A stretch of 64,000 nucleotides of DNA from Berkiella sp050247135 (GCA_050247135.1 JBFWUT010000003.1:62001-126000), one strand, 5' to 3'. Counted from the stretch's first letter, positions 53,019-61,992 are shown. The notes: a model not told the origin generated them from the sequence alone. Translations and numbers: made by a program.

Positions 53019-53522
53019 TTATTCGATGACATCGACGATAGTGCTTTTGCGTGTTAATTTTATATTTTCCGCTTTCTTTCTAATATTGGCGCTTCTAATG
53101 CCACCATTAGCGACTTTCAGAATACGTTGTTCATGAAGTGGTTCAAAAATGCCATCTTTACCGCCATCGACTGCTTTTTTGGCTAAGGGTCCTAAGGCTA
53201 AATGGGGATAATTTAAAATGCGAAATAACATCGGTACATTGAGCCCGGTAATGACTCTAATGTTAAAACCTTGGTTTTGCAAACCTTGAGCAATGTTACT
53301 GGGAGTTGAGCCAAACATATCGGTGAGCACTAATACACCGCTGCCAGAATCTAATTTTCTTACTAATTGTGCGGCTTTTGCTAAAAGTAATTCGGGTTCG
53401 GGATCTCGACTGACGGAGAGATGTGTAGTGCATAAAGGTAGCTGGCCAAATGTGCCATGGGCAACGTTTAACAAGGCACCGCCGATGCCACTATGCGTAA
53501 TGAGTAATATGCCAACGCTCAT
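53019..53522 (-). CDS. PTS EIIA component, mannose/fructose type
   Basis: A 167-residue single-domain EIIA of the mannose family. His10 in LLITHSGIGGALL is the phospho-acceptor; the TDMFGSTPSNIA segment and VITGLNVPML match ManX-type IIA. No IIB, IIC or IID partners lie in the window, so it is probably a regulatory relay that takes phosphate from HPr. It is found in the same place, between rapZ and ptsH, in many beta- and gammaproteobacteria. It overlaps rapZ by 4 nt. Confidence 0.9.
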   Translation of the reverse strand: MSVGILLITHSGIGGALLNVAHGTFGQLPLCTTHLSVSRDPEPELLLAKAAQLVRKLDSGSGVLVLTDMFGSTPSNIAQGLQNQGFNIRVITGLNVPMLFRILNYPHLALGPLAKKAVDGGKDGIFEPLHEQRILKVANGGIRSANIRKKAENIKLTRKSTIVDVIE

Positions 53523-54373
53523 GATGTTTTTTGTAGATCTCTATGTCGAACTTGAACATTCATTTGCAATGTCTTTGCACGGTTTATCAACTGTTCAGTG
53601 ATATAGACTGAACGATGCTGGCCACCTGTGCAGCCTATTCCCACGGTCAAGTAACTGCGATTATCTGCTTCGAACCGGGGGATCCAATTGTCTAGGAATC
53701 GAATAATATCTTCAACCATTTGTTCTACTTCAGGGTAGCTTTGTAAAAACTCAGCCACCTCACTATCAGTGCCGCCGAGGGATCTCAGGTGAGGTATCCA
53801 ATAGGGGTTAGGCAAACAGCGTACATCAAAAATAAAATCAGCATCAGCTGGCATGCCATTCTTAAAGCCAAAGGATTGAATTAATAGTTGTAAGCGATTG
53901 CTGTGTTCTTTAGCAACGCGATCACGGATGATGCTGCATAATTGATGAGAAGATAATTGACTAGTATCAATGGTCATGTCTGCCATACTAGCCAATGGAC
54001 TGAGTAGCACTCGTTCTTGTTCAATTGCTTCTTGTAAAGAAACCGTTTCGTTAGTCAAAGGATGTCGGCGTCTTGTTTCACTAAAGCGGCGCAATAAAAT
54101 TTTGTGATCGGCATCTAGGTAAATAATGTCACAGAACCAGCCTGGTCTGCGTAGCTCAGAAATCACGTTTTTAAGCAACGCTACGTCCTCTGGCAAATTT
54201 CGTGCATCAATACTGACAGCAAGGCGTGGATGATCTTGGGAAAGTCTATCGATAACGCTGGGGAGAATGTCGACCGGCAAGTTATCGATACAATAAAAAC
54301 CTAAGTCTTCTAACACATGAAGTGATATGGTCTTACCAGAACCAGAACGACCACTCACAATAACTAATCGCAT
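53519..54373 (-). CDS. rapZ: RNase adapter protein RapZ
   Basis: A 284-residue ATP/GTP-binding protein. Walker A GRSGSGKT is at 8-15 and the family pattern DNLPVDILP and SRIRPGW-like (SELRRPGWFCDIIYLDAD) regions follow. The C-terminal domain carries DVRCLPNPYWIP and VGIGCTGGQHRSVYI, typical of RapZ. In E. coli RapZ guides RNase E to the small RNA GlmZ and so controls glucosamine-6-phosphate synthase; the same role here is inferred. It lies downstream of hprK with a palindromic element in the 156-nt gap. Confidence 0.95.
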   Translation of the reverse strand: MRLVIVSGRSGSGKTISLHVLEDLGFYCIDNLPVDILPSVIDRLSQDHPRLAVSIDARNLPEDVALLKNVISELRRPGWFCDIIYLDADHKILLRRFSETRRRHPLTNETVSLQEAIEQERVLLSPLASMADMTIDTSQLSSHQLCSIIRDRVAKEHSNRLQLLIQSFGFKNGMPADADFIFDVRCLPNPYWIPHLRSLGGTDSEVAEFLQSYPEVEQMVEDIIRFLDNWIPRFEADNRSYLTVGIGCTGGQHRSVYITEQLINRAKTLQMNVQVRHRDLQKTS

Positions 54374-54391
54374 TAACTCTTCGCCTTTTGC

Positions 54392-54532
54392 TAAATCTCC
54401 CCCGCGCTTTGCGCTTTCCCTCTTTACAAAGAGGGGAAATGGTTCGCTTCGCTCACTAAGATTCCTAGTTGCGAAGCAACTATTTTGCCCACTTTCGTAA
54501 AGGGGGCCGCGAGCAAGCTCGCGGGGGATTTA
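54392..54532. mobile_element. MITE-like palindromic element, copy B (141 bp)
   Basis: Terminal repeats TAAATCTCCCCC / GGGGGATTTA with TA at both ends. Shares with copy A (24686-24874) the order: left hairpin, CCCTCTTTACAAA, TTCGCTTCGCTCA, TTTTGCCCACTTTCGTAAAG and a right hairpin. The right hairpin here is CCGCGAGC/GCTCGCGG, different in sequence but not in position from that of copy A. It lies between hprK and rapZ, and its right end forms the TAA stop codon of hprK. Confidence 0.78.
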
Positions 54533-55018
54533 AGTTGTCAAAAATCGCTCAACTCTCTGCGATTTCGGCATAAACGCTAATTTTACCGCGGTTTCTATTA
54601 GGATAGCTACATTATGACTGCTTGCAATGGGCAGTGTGAGGGCAGGGATAGCAAGACCACCAACTAATTTGTTATCTAACTCAAGATCAAGCTTTTGAGG
54701 GGCGACTTTGTCAACGCTATTATCCAGCGTAATCATTAAATCTAATGTGATCTCATCAGCTAGGGCATCCTGGCTGAACAGCGAAAAAACATCAATGAGA
54801 CCCAATGGTCGTACGCACAAGAGTCCTTTTTGCTCCTCTTGTGCTTTACCAATAAAGCCCAAAGCCGTACGGGAAAACACGGGACAATCATCAGCAATCA
54901 AACGATGGCCACGAGCTATTAAGGCCAAGGCATTTTCACTTTTACCCACACCAGGTGGTCCCATCAGCAACACACCCTTATCATGGATCTGCATTAAAAC
55001 GCCGTGTAAGTTAAGCAT
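54530..55018 (-). CDS. hprK: HPr kinase/phosphorylase, short form
   Basis: A 162-residue protein equal to the C-terminal kinase domain of HprK. Walker A GPPGVGKSE is at 20-28, followed by ALALIARGHRLIADD (the GHRL.ADD motif holds catalytic residues) and the LEIRGLGI-like region replaced here by LLCVRPLGLIDVFSLF. It would phosphorylate or dephosphorylate HPr at Ser46. Proteobacteria often have this short form next to ptsN and rapZ. It overlaps ptsN by 8 nt. The last bases of the gene are the end of the palindromic element. Confidence 0.9.
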   Translation of the reverse strand: MLNLHGVLMQIHDKGVLLMGPPGVGKSENALALIARGHRLIADDCPVFSRTALGFIGKAQEEQKGLLCVRPLGLIDVFSLFSQDALADEITLDLMITLDNSVDKVAPQKLDLELDNKLVGGLAIPALTLPIASSHNVAILIETAVKLAFMPKSQRVERFLTT

Positions 55019-55460
55019 TGGTCAAGATTTCATACAGTTCTTCACGAGACTTTGCATGACGTAAACCTTCACGCAAGGTATTTTGACGAAAAATATGAGC
55101 TAAAGAAGCCAAAAGCTCTAAGTGTGATTCATCTGTATCTGTGGGAACAAGCAAGGTAAAGATGAGATCCACTTTCATATCATCTTCAGCACCAAAATCA
55201 ATGCCCTCTTTTAGCGATATAAAACATCCCATCGTTTGGTCAATGTTAAGACGTGTATGAGGGATCGCAACGCCATTGGAAATAGCCGTACTACCTAAAC
55301 GCTCGCGACTAATAAGCCCATCAAAAATATCATGAGCACGAACTTGGATTAAATCAGTTGCCAGCGATTCGCTAACAATTTCCAACGTTTTCTTTTTACT
55401 TTGTGCACGTACGCTGTAGTGAGTTCGGTTTAAGGTTAAGATATCTTTAATATGAAGCAT
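55011..55460 (-). CDS. ptsN: Nitrogen-PTS EIIA component
   Basis: A 149-residue EIIA-Ntr. The phospho-acceptor is His68 in GVAIPHTRL; LISRERLGSTAISNG before it and DIDALDEQ-like downstream parts match PtsN. It regulates potassium transport, nitrogen and envelope stress responses in other gammaproteobacteria. It follows hpf and precedes hprK, the usual rpoN-hpf-ptsN order, on the minus strand. Confidence 0.96.
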   Translation of the reverse strand: MLHIKDILTLNRTHYSVRAQSKKKTLEIVSESLATDLIQVRAHDIFDGLISRERLGSTAISNGVAIPHTRLNIDQTMGCFISLKEGIDFGAEDDMKVDLIFTLLVPTDTDESHLELLASLAHIFRQNTLREGLRHAKSREELYEILTNA

Positions 55461-55466
55461 GTCACA

Positions 55467-55778
55467 TTAAACCAAATCTTCGCGGTCGCCGTGGTTATTC
55501 ATTTTCTCTTTGTGTTTAACCACTTGTCGGTCTAATTTGTCGACGAGTAAATCAATCGCGGCATACATATTTTCAGACTCAGACTCAGCAAAAATTTCAC
55601 CACCTGCAAGATTGACTTTCGCTTCTGCCATTTGTTGAAATTTCTTATCAACGGTCAATGTGACATAGACATTGGTGATATTGGAAAAATGACGTTCAAT
55701 TTTTTGTAATTTGTTTTGCACATAGTCACGAAGTGCTGGGGTAATTTCAACATGGTGTCCGGTTATATTAATTTGCAT
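55467..55778 (-). CDS. hpf: Ribosome hibernation promoting factor, short form
   Basis: A 103-residue protein that binds the 30S decoding region and promotes 100S ribosome dimers in resting cells. It starts MQINITGHHVEITPALRDYV and keeps the beta-alpha-beta fold pattern with KIERHFSNI and EAKVNLAGGEIFAESESENM. Length is that of short HPF, so 100S formation would also need RMF. Located between rpoN and ptsN, its normal place. Confidence 0.95.
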   Translation of the reverse strand: MQINITGHHVEITPALRDYVQNKLQKIERHFSNITNVYVTLTVDKKFQQMAEAKVNLAGGEIFAESESENMYAAIDLLVDKLDRQVVKHKEKMNNHGDREDLV

Positions 55779-55799
55779 GTTATATCCTTATTAGTTTTA

Positions 55800-57227
55800 T
55801 TAAATTAATTGTTTTCTTTCATTTGAGGGTGCAATGTTCATGGATTCACGATATTTTGCCACTGTTCTTCTTGCGACAGGAATGCCGAGATCGGCAAGCA
55901 TTTTAGCTAATTTACTATCGCTTAGCGGTTTTTGTCGGCTTTCAGCAGATATCAATTTTTTAATCAAGGCACGAATAGCAGTAGCAGAGCATTCGCCACC
56001 TTTTTCAGTATTGACATGACTTGAGAAGAAATATTTTAATTCAAAAGTGCCACGAGGGGTGTGTAGAAATTTTTGAGTCGTCACACGTGAAATGGTTGAT
56101 TCATGCAGTTCAAGCACTTTAGCGACATCATGCAGAATCAATGGCTTCATCGCTTCTTCACCGTGTTCTAAAAAATCTTGCTGTTGCTCAATAATACAGC
56201 TGGCCACTTTCAATAAGGTGTCGTTACGATTTTCAATACTTTTTAAAAACCAGCGTGCTTCTTGCAGTTGATTGCGCAAGTATTGATTATCCTGGCTGGA
56301 ATCGGCTCGACGGATCATACCAGCGTAATGATCGTTGATTCTCAATTTGGGCATACATTCTGGATTTAACTCGACTACCCATTTTCCCTGTTTTTTAAAG
56401 GTGTAGACATCCGGGATCACATATTCTGCTGCTTTGGTACCAATGCCCATGCCTGGACGTGGATTGAGTGACTGAATACATTGGACTACTTCATGTAACT
56501 CGTCCATCGATAACCCAAGTCGTCGTTTCAGTGCCGCATAGTCTCGCTTACCTAATAGCTCCAGATGATGCATCACCAATTCTCGTGCTTTATCACGCCA
56601 AGGAATATCAGAGGGTAGATGTTCTAATTGTACTTTGAGCGATTCACTAATGTCTCTTGCACCTACGCCGAGCGGATCGAATTGCTGAATGCGGTGCAAG
56701 ACGGCCTCCACTTCTTGGGTATTAACATCAATGGAATCTTGAACCGTTGCTTTGATATCGGCGATATCACAAGTTAAAAACCCATCTTCGTTAATGGAGT
56801 CTATTAATGCCGCAGCAATGAGCTGGTCGCTTTCAGTAAAGGGGGTAAGCTCCATTTGCCAGAGGAGGTGATCTCGTAATGTAACGGGAACACTATTGAG
56901 AGTTTCTAACTCATTTCCTAGTGACTCATGGAACTGGGCTTCGCGTTTAGGTCCCAATCTGACTTCCCAGGTGAACTCTTCGCCGTTGGGATCGGGCTCA
57001 GCATAAAAATTCAGTGCACTGTCTTCTTCACTGGTCTCCTCTTGCGCGGCTGCGTCTTGAGGAGACGCTTCTTGATCTTGGATTTCTAACATGGGGTTAG
57101 CTTCCAAAGCAGATTGAATTTCTGTTTGCAGATCAATTGCAGACAGTTGTAGCAATCGGATGGCTTGTTGCAATTGGGGCGTCATCGTTAGCTGATGGCC
57201 AATTTTGAGTTGTAATGATGGTTTCAC
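55800..57227 (-). CDS. rpoN: RNA polymerase sigma-54 factor
   Basis: A 475-residue sigma-54. I chose GTG at 57227, preceded by AGGGAG at 7 nt, which gives MKPSLQLKIGHQLTMTPQLQ, the standard N-terminus of region I; a start 63 nt upstream would add residues not found in the family. The Gln/Leu-rich region I, an acidic region II (about 55-95), the core-binding domain and the RpoN box (ARRTVAKYRE) near the C-terminus are all present. E. coli RpoN has 477 residues. It requires enhancer-binding activators, none of which is in the window. Confidence 0.97.
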   Translation of the reverse strand: MKPSLQLKIGHQLTMTPQLQQAIRLLQLSAIDLQTEIQSALEANPMLEIQDQEASPQDAAAQEETSEEDSALNFYAEPDPNGEEFTWEVRLGPKREAQFHESLGNELETLNSVPVTLRDHLLWQMELTPFTESDQLIAAALIDSINEDGFLTCDIADIKATVQDSIDVNTQEVEAVLHRIQQFDPLGVGARDISESLKVQLEHLPSDIPWRDKARELVMHHLELLGKRDYAALKRRLGLSMDELHEVVQCIQSLNPRPGMGIGTKAAEYVIPDVYTFKKQGKWVVELNPECMPKLRINDHYAGMIRRADSSQDNQYLRNQLQEARWFLKSIENRNDTLLKVASCIIEQQQDFLEHGEEAMKPLILHDVAKVLELHESTISRVTTQKFLHTPRGTFELKYFFSSHVNTEKGGECSATAIRALIKKLISAESRQKPLSDSKLAKMLADLGIPVARRTVAKYRESMNIAPSNERKQLI

Positions 57228-57320
57228 ACAACCACTCCCTAGTATTAGTGCATCGCAACAAAAAGAGGTGTCTATTAATAATAATAGCAAATACCTATTT
57301 AGATTCTGGCAGGAACGTGA

Positions 57321-58049
57321 CTACAGTGTAAAGGCTTCCCCGAGATAAACTTTGCGCACTTGTTGGTTGCTGAGGATACTTTGCGGAGAGCCGCTCGCAA
57401 TCACTTGTCCTTCGCTGACAATGGTCGCATGGCTGCAAATATTCAGCGTTTCACGGACATTATGATCGGTAATCAAAATACCAATCCCTTTTTGGGCAAG
57501 CAGAGAAATTTGATGTTTAATATCATTCACCGAAATAGGATCGACACCGGCAAATGGCTCATCAAGTAAGATAAATTTGGGATCACAAGCAAGCGCCCTA
57601 GCAATCTCAACCCGGCGTCTTTCACCACCTGATAAACTGATCCCCAGAGTATCTCTCACATGAGTGAGATGAAATTCATTGAGCAAGGTATCCAGCCTTT
57701 CTAACCGAGCTGTTTTACTCAAGTGAGCCTGGGTTTCTAGGATGGCTAGAATATTATCTCTAACAGATAATTTTCGAAATACAGAAGCTTCTTGGGGTAA
57801 ATAGCCAATGCCACTTCGTGCTCGAACATGCATCGGACTATGGGTCACATCAGCCGTGTTTAAAAAAACTTGTCCACCATCACATGGGATCAATCCGACA
57901 ATCATATAAAAACAGGTGGTTTTACCTGCACCGTTAGGACCCAACAGCCCTACGACTTCACCTGATTTCACTTCAAGCGAAACATCTTTGACAATGATGC
58001 GCTTTTTATAGGATTTCTTCAGATTTTTGACGATCAAGATATTATTCAT
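57321..58049 (-). CDS. lptB: LPS export ABC transporter ATP-binding protein LptB
   Basis: A 242-residue ATPase that powers lipopolysaccharide extraction by LptB2FG. Start at ATG 58049 gives the normal length and MNNILIVKNLKKSYKK; upstream codons overlap lptA. Walker A GPNGAGKT (37-44), the Q-loop in YLPQEASVFRKLS, signature LSGGERRRVEIARAL, Walker B LLDEPFAGVDP and the H-loop TDHN are all intact. It follows lptA by 4 nt and precedes rpoN, as in E. coli. Confidence 0.97.
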   Translation of the reverse strand: MNNILIVKNLKKSYKKRIIVKDVSLEVKSGEVVGLLGPNGAGKTTCFYMIVGLIPCDGGQVFLNTADVTHSPMHVRARSGIGYLPQEASVFRKLSVRDNILAILETQAHLSKTARLERLDTLLNEFHLTHVRDTLGISLSGGERRRVEIARALACDPKFILLDEPFAGVDPISVNDIKHQISLLAQKGIGILITDHNVRETLNICSHATIVSEGQVIASGSPQSILSNQQVRKVYLGEAFTL

Positions 58050-58053
58050 GGAA

Positions 58054-58560
58054 TTATGCGCGCGGGTGAATCGTGATGATAGGGCGTTCATCGCTTTGCT
58101 TGGTAGCATTAATAATCTGTTTGTCTAACTGATAACTTAGCACGGGGCCCTTAAATTTATCTTGTACATGCTCTAGCGTGGCAGAACCTTCCAGAACAAG
58201 TAGTTGTTTATCTGGATAATAATAGATGGTTTTTGCAGTGGCGTAAACGGGATGAGGGTCATTTTGTCTTTTCCCTGTGAAAGTAGCCGGTGTGCCGACG
58301 GCAGTAATGACAGTTAAACGGCCTTTGAGGTCCTTTTTGATGGTCAAGCGTGTTGCGTGTACTTCATGCGTTCCTTGGGTAAGGATCACGTTGCCAAGGT
58401 GGACAGCTTCTTGTTTGGCCTGATCAAAGGAAGCGCTATCCGCTTGAATTTGAATCGGGGTTTTAGGATCAATTTTAATGGGAGCAGGAGCGCACTCTGC
58501 TTGTGTATAGCAAAGGTATAACGCTACGAAAATCAGTTGCTTAAGCTTGTGGTGTTGCAT
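58054..58560 (-). CDS. lptA: LPS transport periplasmic protein LptA
   Basis: A 168-residue periplasmic bridge protein. The N-terminal signal peptide is KQLIFVALYLCYTQAECAPA. The OstA-like beta-jellyroll is recognisable from IQIQADSASFDQAKQEAVHLG then NVILTQGTHEVHATRLTIKKD, the most conserved block of the family, and GSATLEHVQDKFKGPVLSY. It overlaps lptC by 20 nt, so translation is coupled. Confidence 0.93.
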   Translation of the reverse strand: MQHHKLKQLIFVALYLCYTQAECAPAPIKIDPKTPIQIQADSASFDQAKQEAVHLGNVILTQGTHEVHATRLTIKKDLKGRLTVITAVGTPATFTGKRQNDPHPVYATAKTIYYYPDKQLLVLEGSATLEHVQDKFKGPVLSYQLDKQIINATKQSDERPIITIHPRA

Positions 58561-59149
58561 AAAAGGTCTTCACCTGATTTAACAATTCAACCGTTTCACG
58601 ATTCAGATCTGCTCGCATGCCTTGCCCTTCAATCGTTAATCCAGGCGCATAGACAGTTACTTTATCATCAGTTTCGGCACTTGGGTTAGGTTCTTTGGGG
58701 AAAAAAAGTAAAGAGTGGGTTTTGAGTTCCCAAAAACTATCTGTTTTAGGATTGACTTGTTTAACAGAGACTTCTTCTGTGAGTTTTAACTTGTCGATTT
58801 GTGCCCCCATTTTGCTTTGATAACCTTCACCCCTTATGCCAAAAACGGTTAGTGAGTTACCATTGTCTTGATGAATAATTAAGCGGGGGGCAACCATCTG
58901 GGTTATGGTTTGTCCTTTGTGGTGCTGCCAAGAGTCCATTTCAACAACTTGGATTAGTTTACCATTCTTATCAAAACGGTGTGCACTAATGCCTTTCATT
59001 GCCTCTTCTACAATAGCAATATTTTCCACGTTGGGTTGATGGGGCGAGACAGGGGAAGGACTCAAAAAAACAAAAAGTAAAATAACAGCCAAACCAAGAC
59101 AGGCGAATACTAAGATGCGATAAGGAGAGTGAATATGAAATTTGAACAC
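58541..59149 (-). CDS. lptC: LPS transport protein LptC
   Basis: A 202-residue bitopic inner-membrane protein that hands LPS from LptB2FG to LptA. One N-terminal helix (YRILVFACLGLAVILLFVFL) and a periplasmic jellyroll are seen. Conserved features include SAHRFDKNGKLIQVVEMDSW, PRLIIHQDN and the C-terminal GLTIEGQGMRADLNRETVEL, typical of LptC. It starts 8 nt after kdsD; kdsC, which usually sits in between, is missing here. Confidence 0.92.
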   Translation of the reverse strand: MFKFHIHSPYRILVFACLGLAVILLFVFLSPSPVSPHQPNVENIAIVEEAMKGISAHRFDKNGKLIQVVEMDSWQHHKGQTITQMVAPRLIIHQDNGNSLTVFGIRGEGYQSKMGAQIDKLKLTEEVSVKQVNPKTDSFWELKTHSLLFFPKEPNPSAETDDKVTVYAPGLTIEGQGMRADLNRETVELLNQVKTFYATPQA

Positions 59150-59157
59150 GAAAGTCC

Positions 59158-60159
59158 TTACAGCACGCCGGCACGTAAGAGATCATGCATATTCAGTGCA
59201 CCCGTCAATTGACGATTTTTGTCGATGACGAACAGACCATTAATTTTATGGGTTTCCATAATGCGCAGTGCTTCTGCTGCCAGTAAGCCTTTTTCAATCA
59301 CTCGGCCACCAGCAGTCATGACTTCTTTAATGGGGGTGGTATTGATATTGATATTGTGATCAAGCGCACGACGTAAATCACCATCTGTGAATAAACCAAT
59401 ATGACGATGATTTTCATCAACAATTGCAGTCATGCCTAATCGACAGCGTGTCATTTCAATGAGTGCTTCTTTAATAGAAGCATTTTGCATCACAATCGGA
59501 ATGTCTTTTCCTTTGTGCATGATATCGTCAATTTTAAGCAATAAGCGTCGGCCTAAACGTCCACCGGGGTGAGAAAGAGCAAAATCTTCGGCACTAAAAC
59601 CACGAGCATCTAGTAATGCAACTGCAATTGCATCACCCATCACTAATGTGACGGTGGTGCTTGAGGTGGGAGCTAAGCCCAAAGCGCAGGCTTCTTTATC
59701 GACGTGGATGTTAATCGTCACATTAGCACAATGAGCTAATGTGGATTGCTCATTACCAGTGAGAGCAACCAGAGGTACGCCTAATCGTTTAATCAGCGGC
59801 AAAATAGTAATAATTTCTTCGGTTTCACCAGAGTTTGAAATAGCAATCACCGTATCATTGCTTGTAATCATGCCCATATCACCGTGGCTGGCTTCAGCGG
59901 GGTGAACAAAAATAGAGGGACTGCCAGTGCTGGCTAGGGTTGCGGCAATTTTACGACCGATAAGACCGGACTTACCCATACCGATGACCACAATTCGGCC
60001 TTTACTTTGAACGCAGTGCAACAAAAGATTGCAAGCTTTCGCAAAATGGGAGTCGATTCGGTCTGCCAGGGCCGTAACAGCCTGTGCTTCGGTCAAGACG
60101 ACTCTACGTCCTTGAACGATAAAGGATTGTTCTGTGGTGAGGGGCTGTTCTACTATCAT
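59158..60159 (-). CDS. kdsD: D-arabinose 5-phosphate isomerase KdsD
   Basis: A 333-residue enzyme that turns ribulose 5-phosphate into arabinose 5-phosphate, the first step to Kdo for lipopolysaccharide. A SIS domain (about 40-180) with GMGKSGLIGRKIAATLASTG, HPAEASHGDMGM and SNSGETEEI is followed by two CBS domains (about 210-333). The active-site residues are at the usual positions in SIS (K59-type Lys in GKSG, E and H in EASHGD). First gene of the kdsD-lptCAB-rpoN cluster; it is divergent from mlaF, with a 238-nt gap in which I see no strong promoter. Confidence 0.96.
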   Translation of the reverse strand: MIVEQPLTTEQSFIVQGRRVVLTEAQAVTALADRIDSHFAKACNLLLHCVQSKGRIVVIGMGKSGLIGRKIAATLASTGSPSIFVHPAEASHGDMGMITSNDTVIAISNSGETEEIITILPLIKRLGVPLVALTGNEQSTLAHCANVTINIHVDKEACALGLAPTSSTTVTLVMGDAIAVALLDARGFSAEDFALSHPGGRLGRRLLLKIDDIMHKGKDIPIVMQNASIKEALIEMTRCRLGMTAIVDENHRHIGLFTDGDLRRALDHNININTTPIKEVMTAGGRVIEKGLLAAEALRIMETHKINGLFVIDKNRQLTGALNMHDLLRAGVL

Positions 60160-60397
60160 AAATCGATTCTTATTATATAATCAGCTGCCTTACAAAGACG
60201 CAACAAGTTTAAGGTTACTATAACATCAATTAACTTTATTCTGCAGATGAGTTTGCTAATTCAGTTATGTTTTTCTGACTATCTTCTATAATTGGAATAC
60301 TTGCTAACAAAGTTTAGAAAAGGGAATGCCTATTAGTTGTATTTAGTTGTGTTAAAATTTACATTCCAAACAAAGTATAGGCACTGCATAAAAAATC

Positions 60398-61204
60398 ATG
60401 ACAGGCAGCGGACTAAATACAGTCGAAATTCGCAACCTCTCATTTGGGTGGGGAACTCGTGTTATTTTTGATAACGTGAGTATTGACGTGCCCGATGGGA
60501 AAATCACTGCCATTATGGGGCCAAGCGGTAGTGGTAAAACAACCTTATTACGTCTGATTGGAGGGCAGTTATTGCCTCAAGCTGGAAGCATCCTGTTCAA
60601 TGGAGCCAATATTCCAGAACTTGATAGGACGCAGCTCTACCTTGCTAGAAAACAAATGGGCATGCTTTTTCAAAGTGGTGCTTTATTTTCTGATTTGTCT
60701 GTCTTTGAGAATGTGGCTTTTCCGCTGCGCGAACATACGCGACTCTCAGACGAGCTGATTCGAGATATCGTCTTGATGAAGCTAGAAGCGGTTGGGCTGC
60801 GGGGTGCCAGAGATCTGATGCCCAGTGAACTATCCGGCGGAATGCAACGTCGTGCTGCGTTGGCCAGAACGATTGCCCTCGATCCCAATCTACTAATGTT
60901 CGATGAGCCTTTTGCAGGACAAGATCCTATTTCCATGGGGATCTTAGTCAAATTGATCCGCTTATTAAATGACGCCTTAGGGGTGACCAGTATTATTGTT
61001 TCTCACGATGTTCCAGAGACTTGCAGCATTGCAGATTATGTTTATGTGATTGCCGATGGCAAAGTGATTGGGCATGGGTCGCCAGAGAGTATTAAAAACA
61101 GTGATTCGAAATGGGTACGGCAATTTATGCAAGGGTTACCAGACGGTCCGGTGCCTTTTCATTATCCTGCTGTTGATTATCAGCAAGATCTGGTTGGAGG
61201 ATAA
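60398..61204 (+). CDS. mlaF: Phospholipid transport ATP-binding protein MlaF
   Basis: A 268-residue ATPase of the MlaFEDB complex, which keeps the outer membrane asymmetric by moving phospholipids between the membranes. Walker A GPSGSGKTT (41-49), Q-loop MLFQSGALF, signature LSGGMQRRAALARTI, Walker B LLMFDEPFAGQDP and H-loop SHDVPE are complete. It heads mlaFEDCB. Confidence 0.96.
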   Translation: MTGSGLNTVEIRNLSFGWGTRVIFDNVSIDVPDGKITAIMGPSGSGKTTLLRLIGGQLLPQAGSILFNGANIPELDRTQLYLARKQMGMLFQSGALFSDLSVFENVAFPLREHTRLSDELIRDIVLMKLEAVGLRGARDLMPSELSGGMQRRAALARTIALDPNLLMFDEPFAGQDPISMGILVKLIRLLNDALGVTSIIVSHDVPETCSIADYVYVIADGKVIGHGSPESIKNSDSKWVRQFMQGLPDGPVPFHYPAVDYQQDLVGG

Positions 61205-61209
61205 ACCCC

Positions 61210-61992
61210 GTGTTGTCTGCCATACAAAAGTTAGGAAAAACAGGCATAGACCTGTGTGGCGATGCAGGCAAGACCACCCTGTTTTTGTTGCATGCGCTCA
61301 TTGCGAAGCCAAAGCTGAAGGGTTTTAAATTATTAATACCCCAGCTTTACATGGTTGGCGTCCTATCCATGATCATTATCATCGTTTCGGGTTTATTTAT
61401 CGGAATGGTGTTGGGATTACAGGGTTATACCATTTTAGTTAAATTTGGTGCTGAACAAGCACTCGGCCAGCTCATCGCTTTGAGCATGGTAAGAGAGCTC
61501 GGTCCGGTAGTGGGGGCATTACTATTTGCAGGCCGCGCAGGCTCTGCTATCACTGCTGAGATTGCTTTGATGAAAATTACTGAGCAGTTATCCTGCATGG
61601 AAATGTTGGGGGTTGATCCATTGCGACGAATTGTCGCTCCGCGCTTTTGGGCGGGTCAGATTTCGTTACCCATTCTAAGCTTAATATTCACCGCCGTGGC
61701 TATTTATGGAGGGTACATGGTCGGTGTGCAATGGTTGGGGGTGGACGAGGGGTCCTTTTGGTCCAACATGCGAAGCGCTGTAGAATTTCGTGAAGACATT
61801 GTAAACGGCATCATTAAAAGTGTGGTCTTTGGCACTTTAGTTACCTGGATCGCGGTCTATCAGGGCTACACTTGCCCCCCGACTGCTGAAGGGATTGGTA
61901 AAGCCACGACCCGCACGGTAGTATTCTCGTCTTTGGCGGTATTAGGAATGGATTTTTTCCTTACCGCCATCATGTTTGGAGGGTTTAACTAA
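61210..61992 (+). CDS. mlaE: Phospholipid transport permease MlaE
   Basis: A 260-residue inner-membrane permease of the Mla complex. It begins with an amphipathic helix (MLSAIQKLGKTGIDLCGDAG) and has five or six membrane segments. The EQALGQLIALSMVRELGPVV and LFAGRAGSAITAEIALMK stretches are family hallmarks. GTG start at 61210 with GGAGG 9 nt upstream. The stop overlaps the mlaD ATG by one base. Confidence 0.95.
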   Translation: MLSAIQKLGKTGIDLCGDAGKTTLFLLHALIAKPKLKGFKLLIPQLYMVGVLSMIIIIVSGLFIGMVLGLQGYTILVKFGAEQALGQLIALSMVRELGPVVGALLFAGRAGSAITAEIALMKITEQLSCMEMLGVDPLRRIVAPRFWAGQISLPILSLIFTAVAIYGGYMVGVQWLGVDEGSFWSNMRSAVEFREDIVNGIIKSVVFGTLVTWIAVYQGYTCPPTAEGIGKATTRTVVFSSLAVLGMDFFLTAIMFGGFN

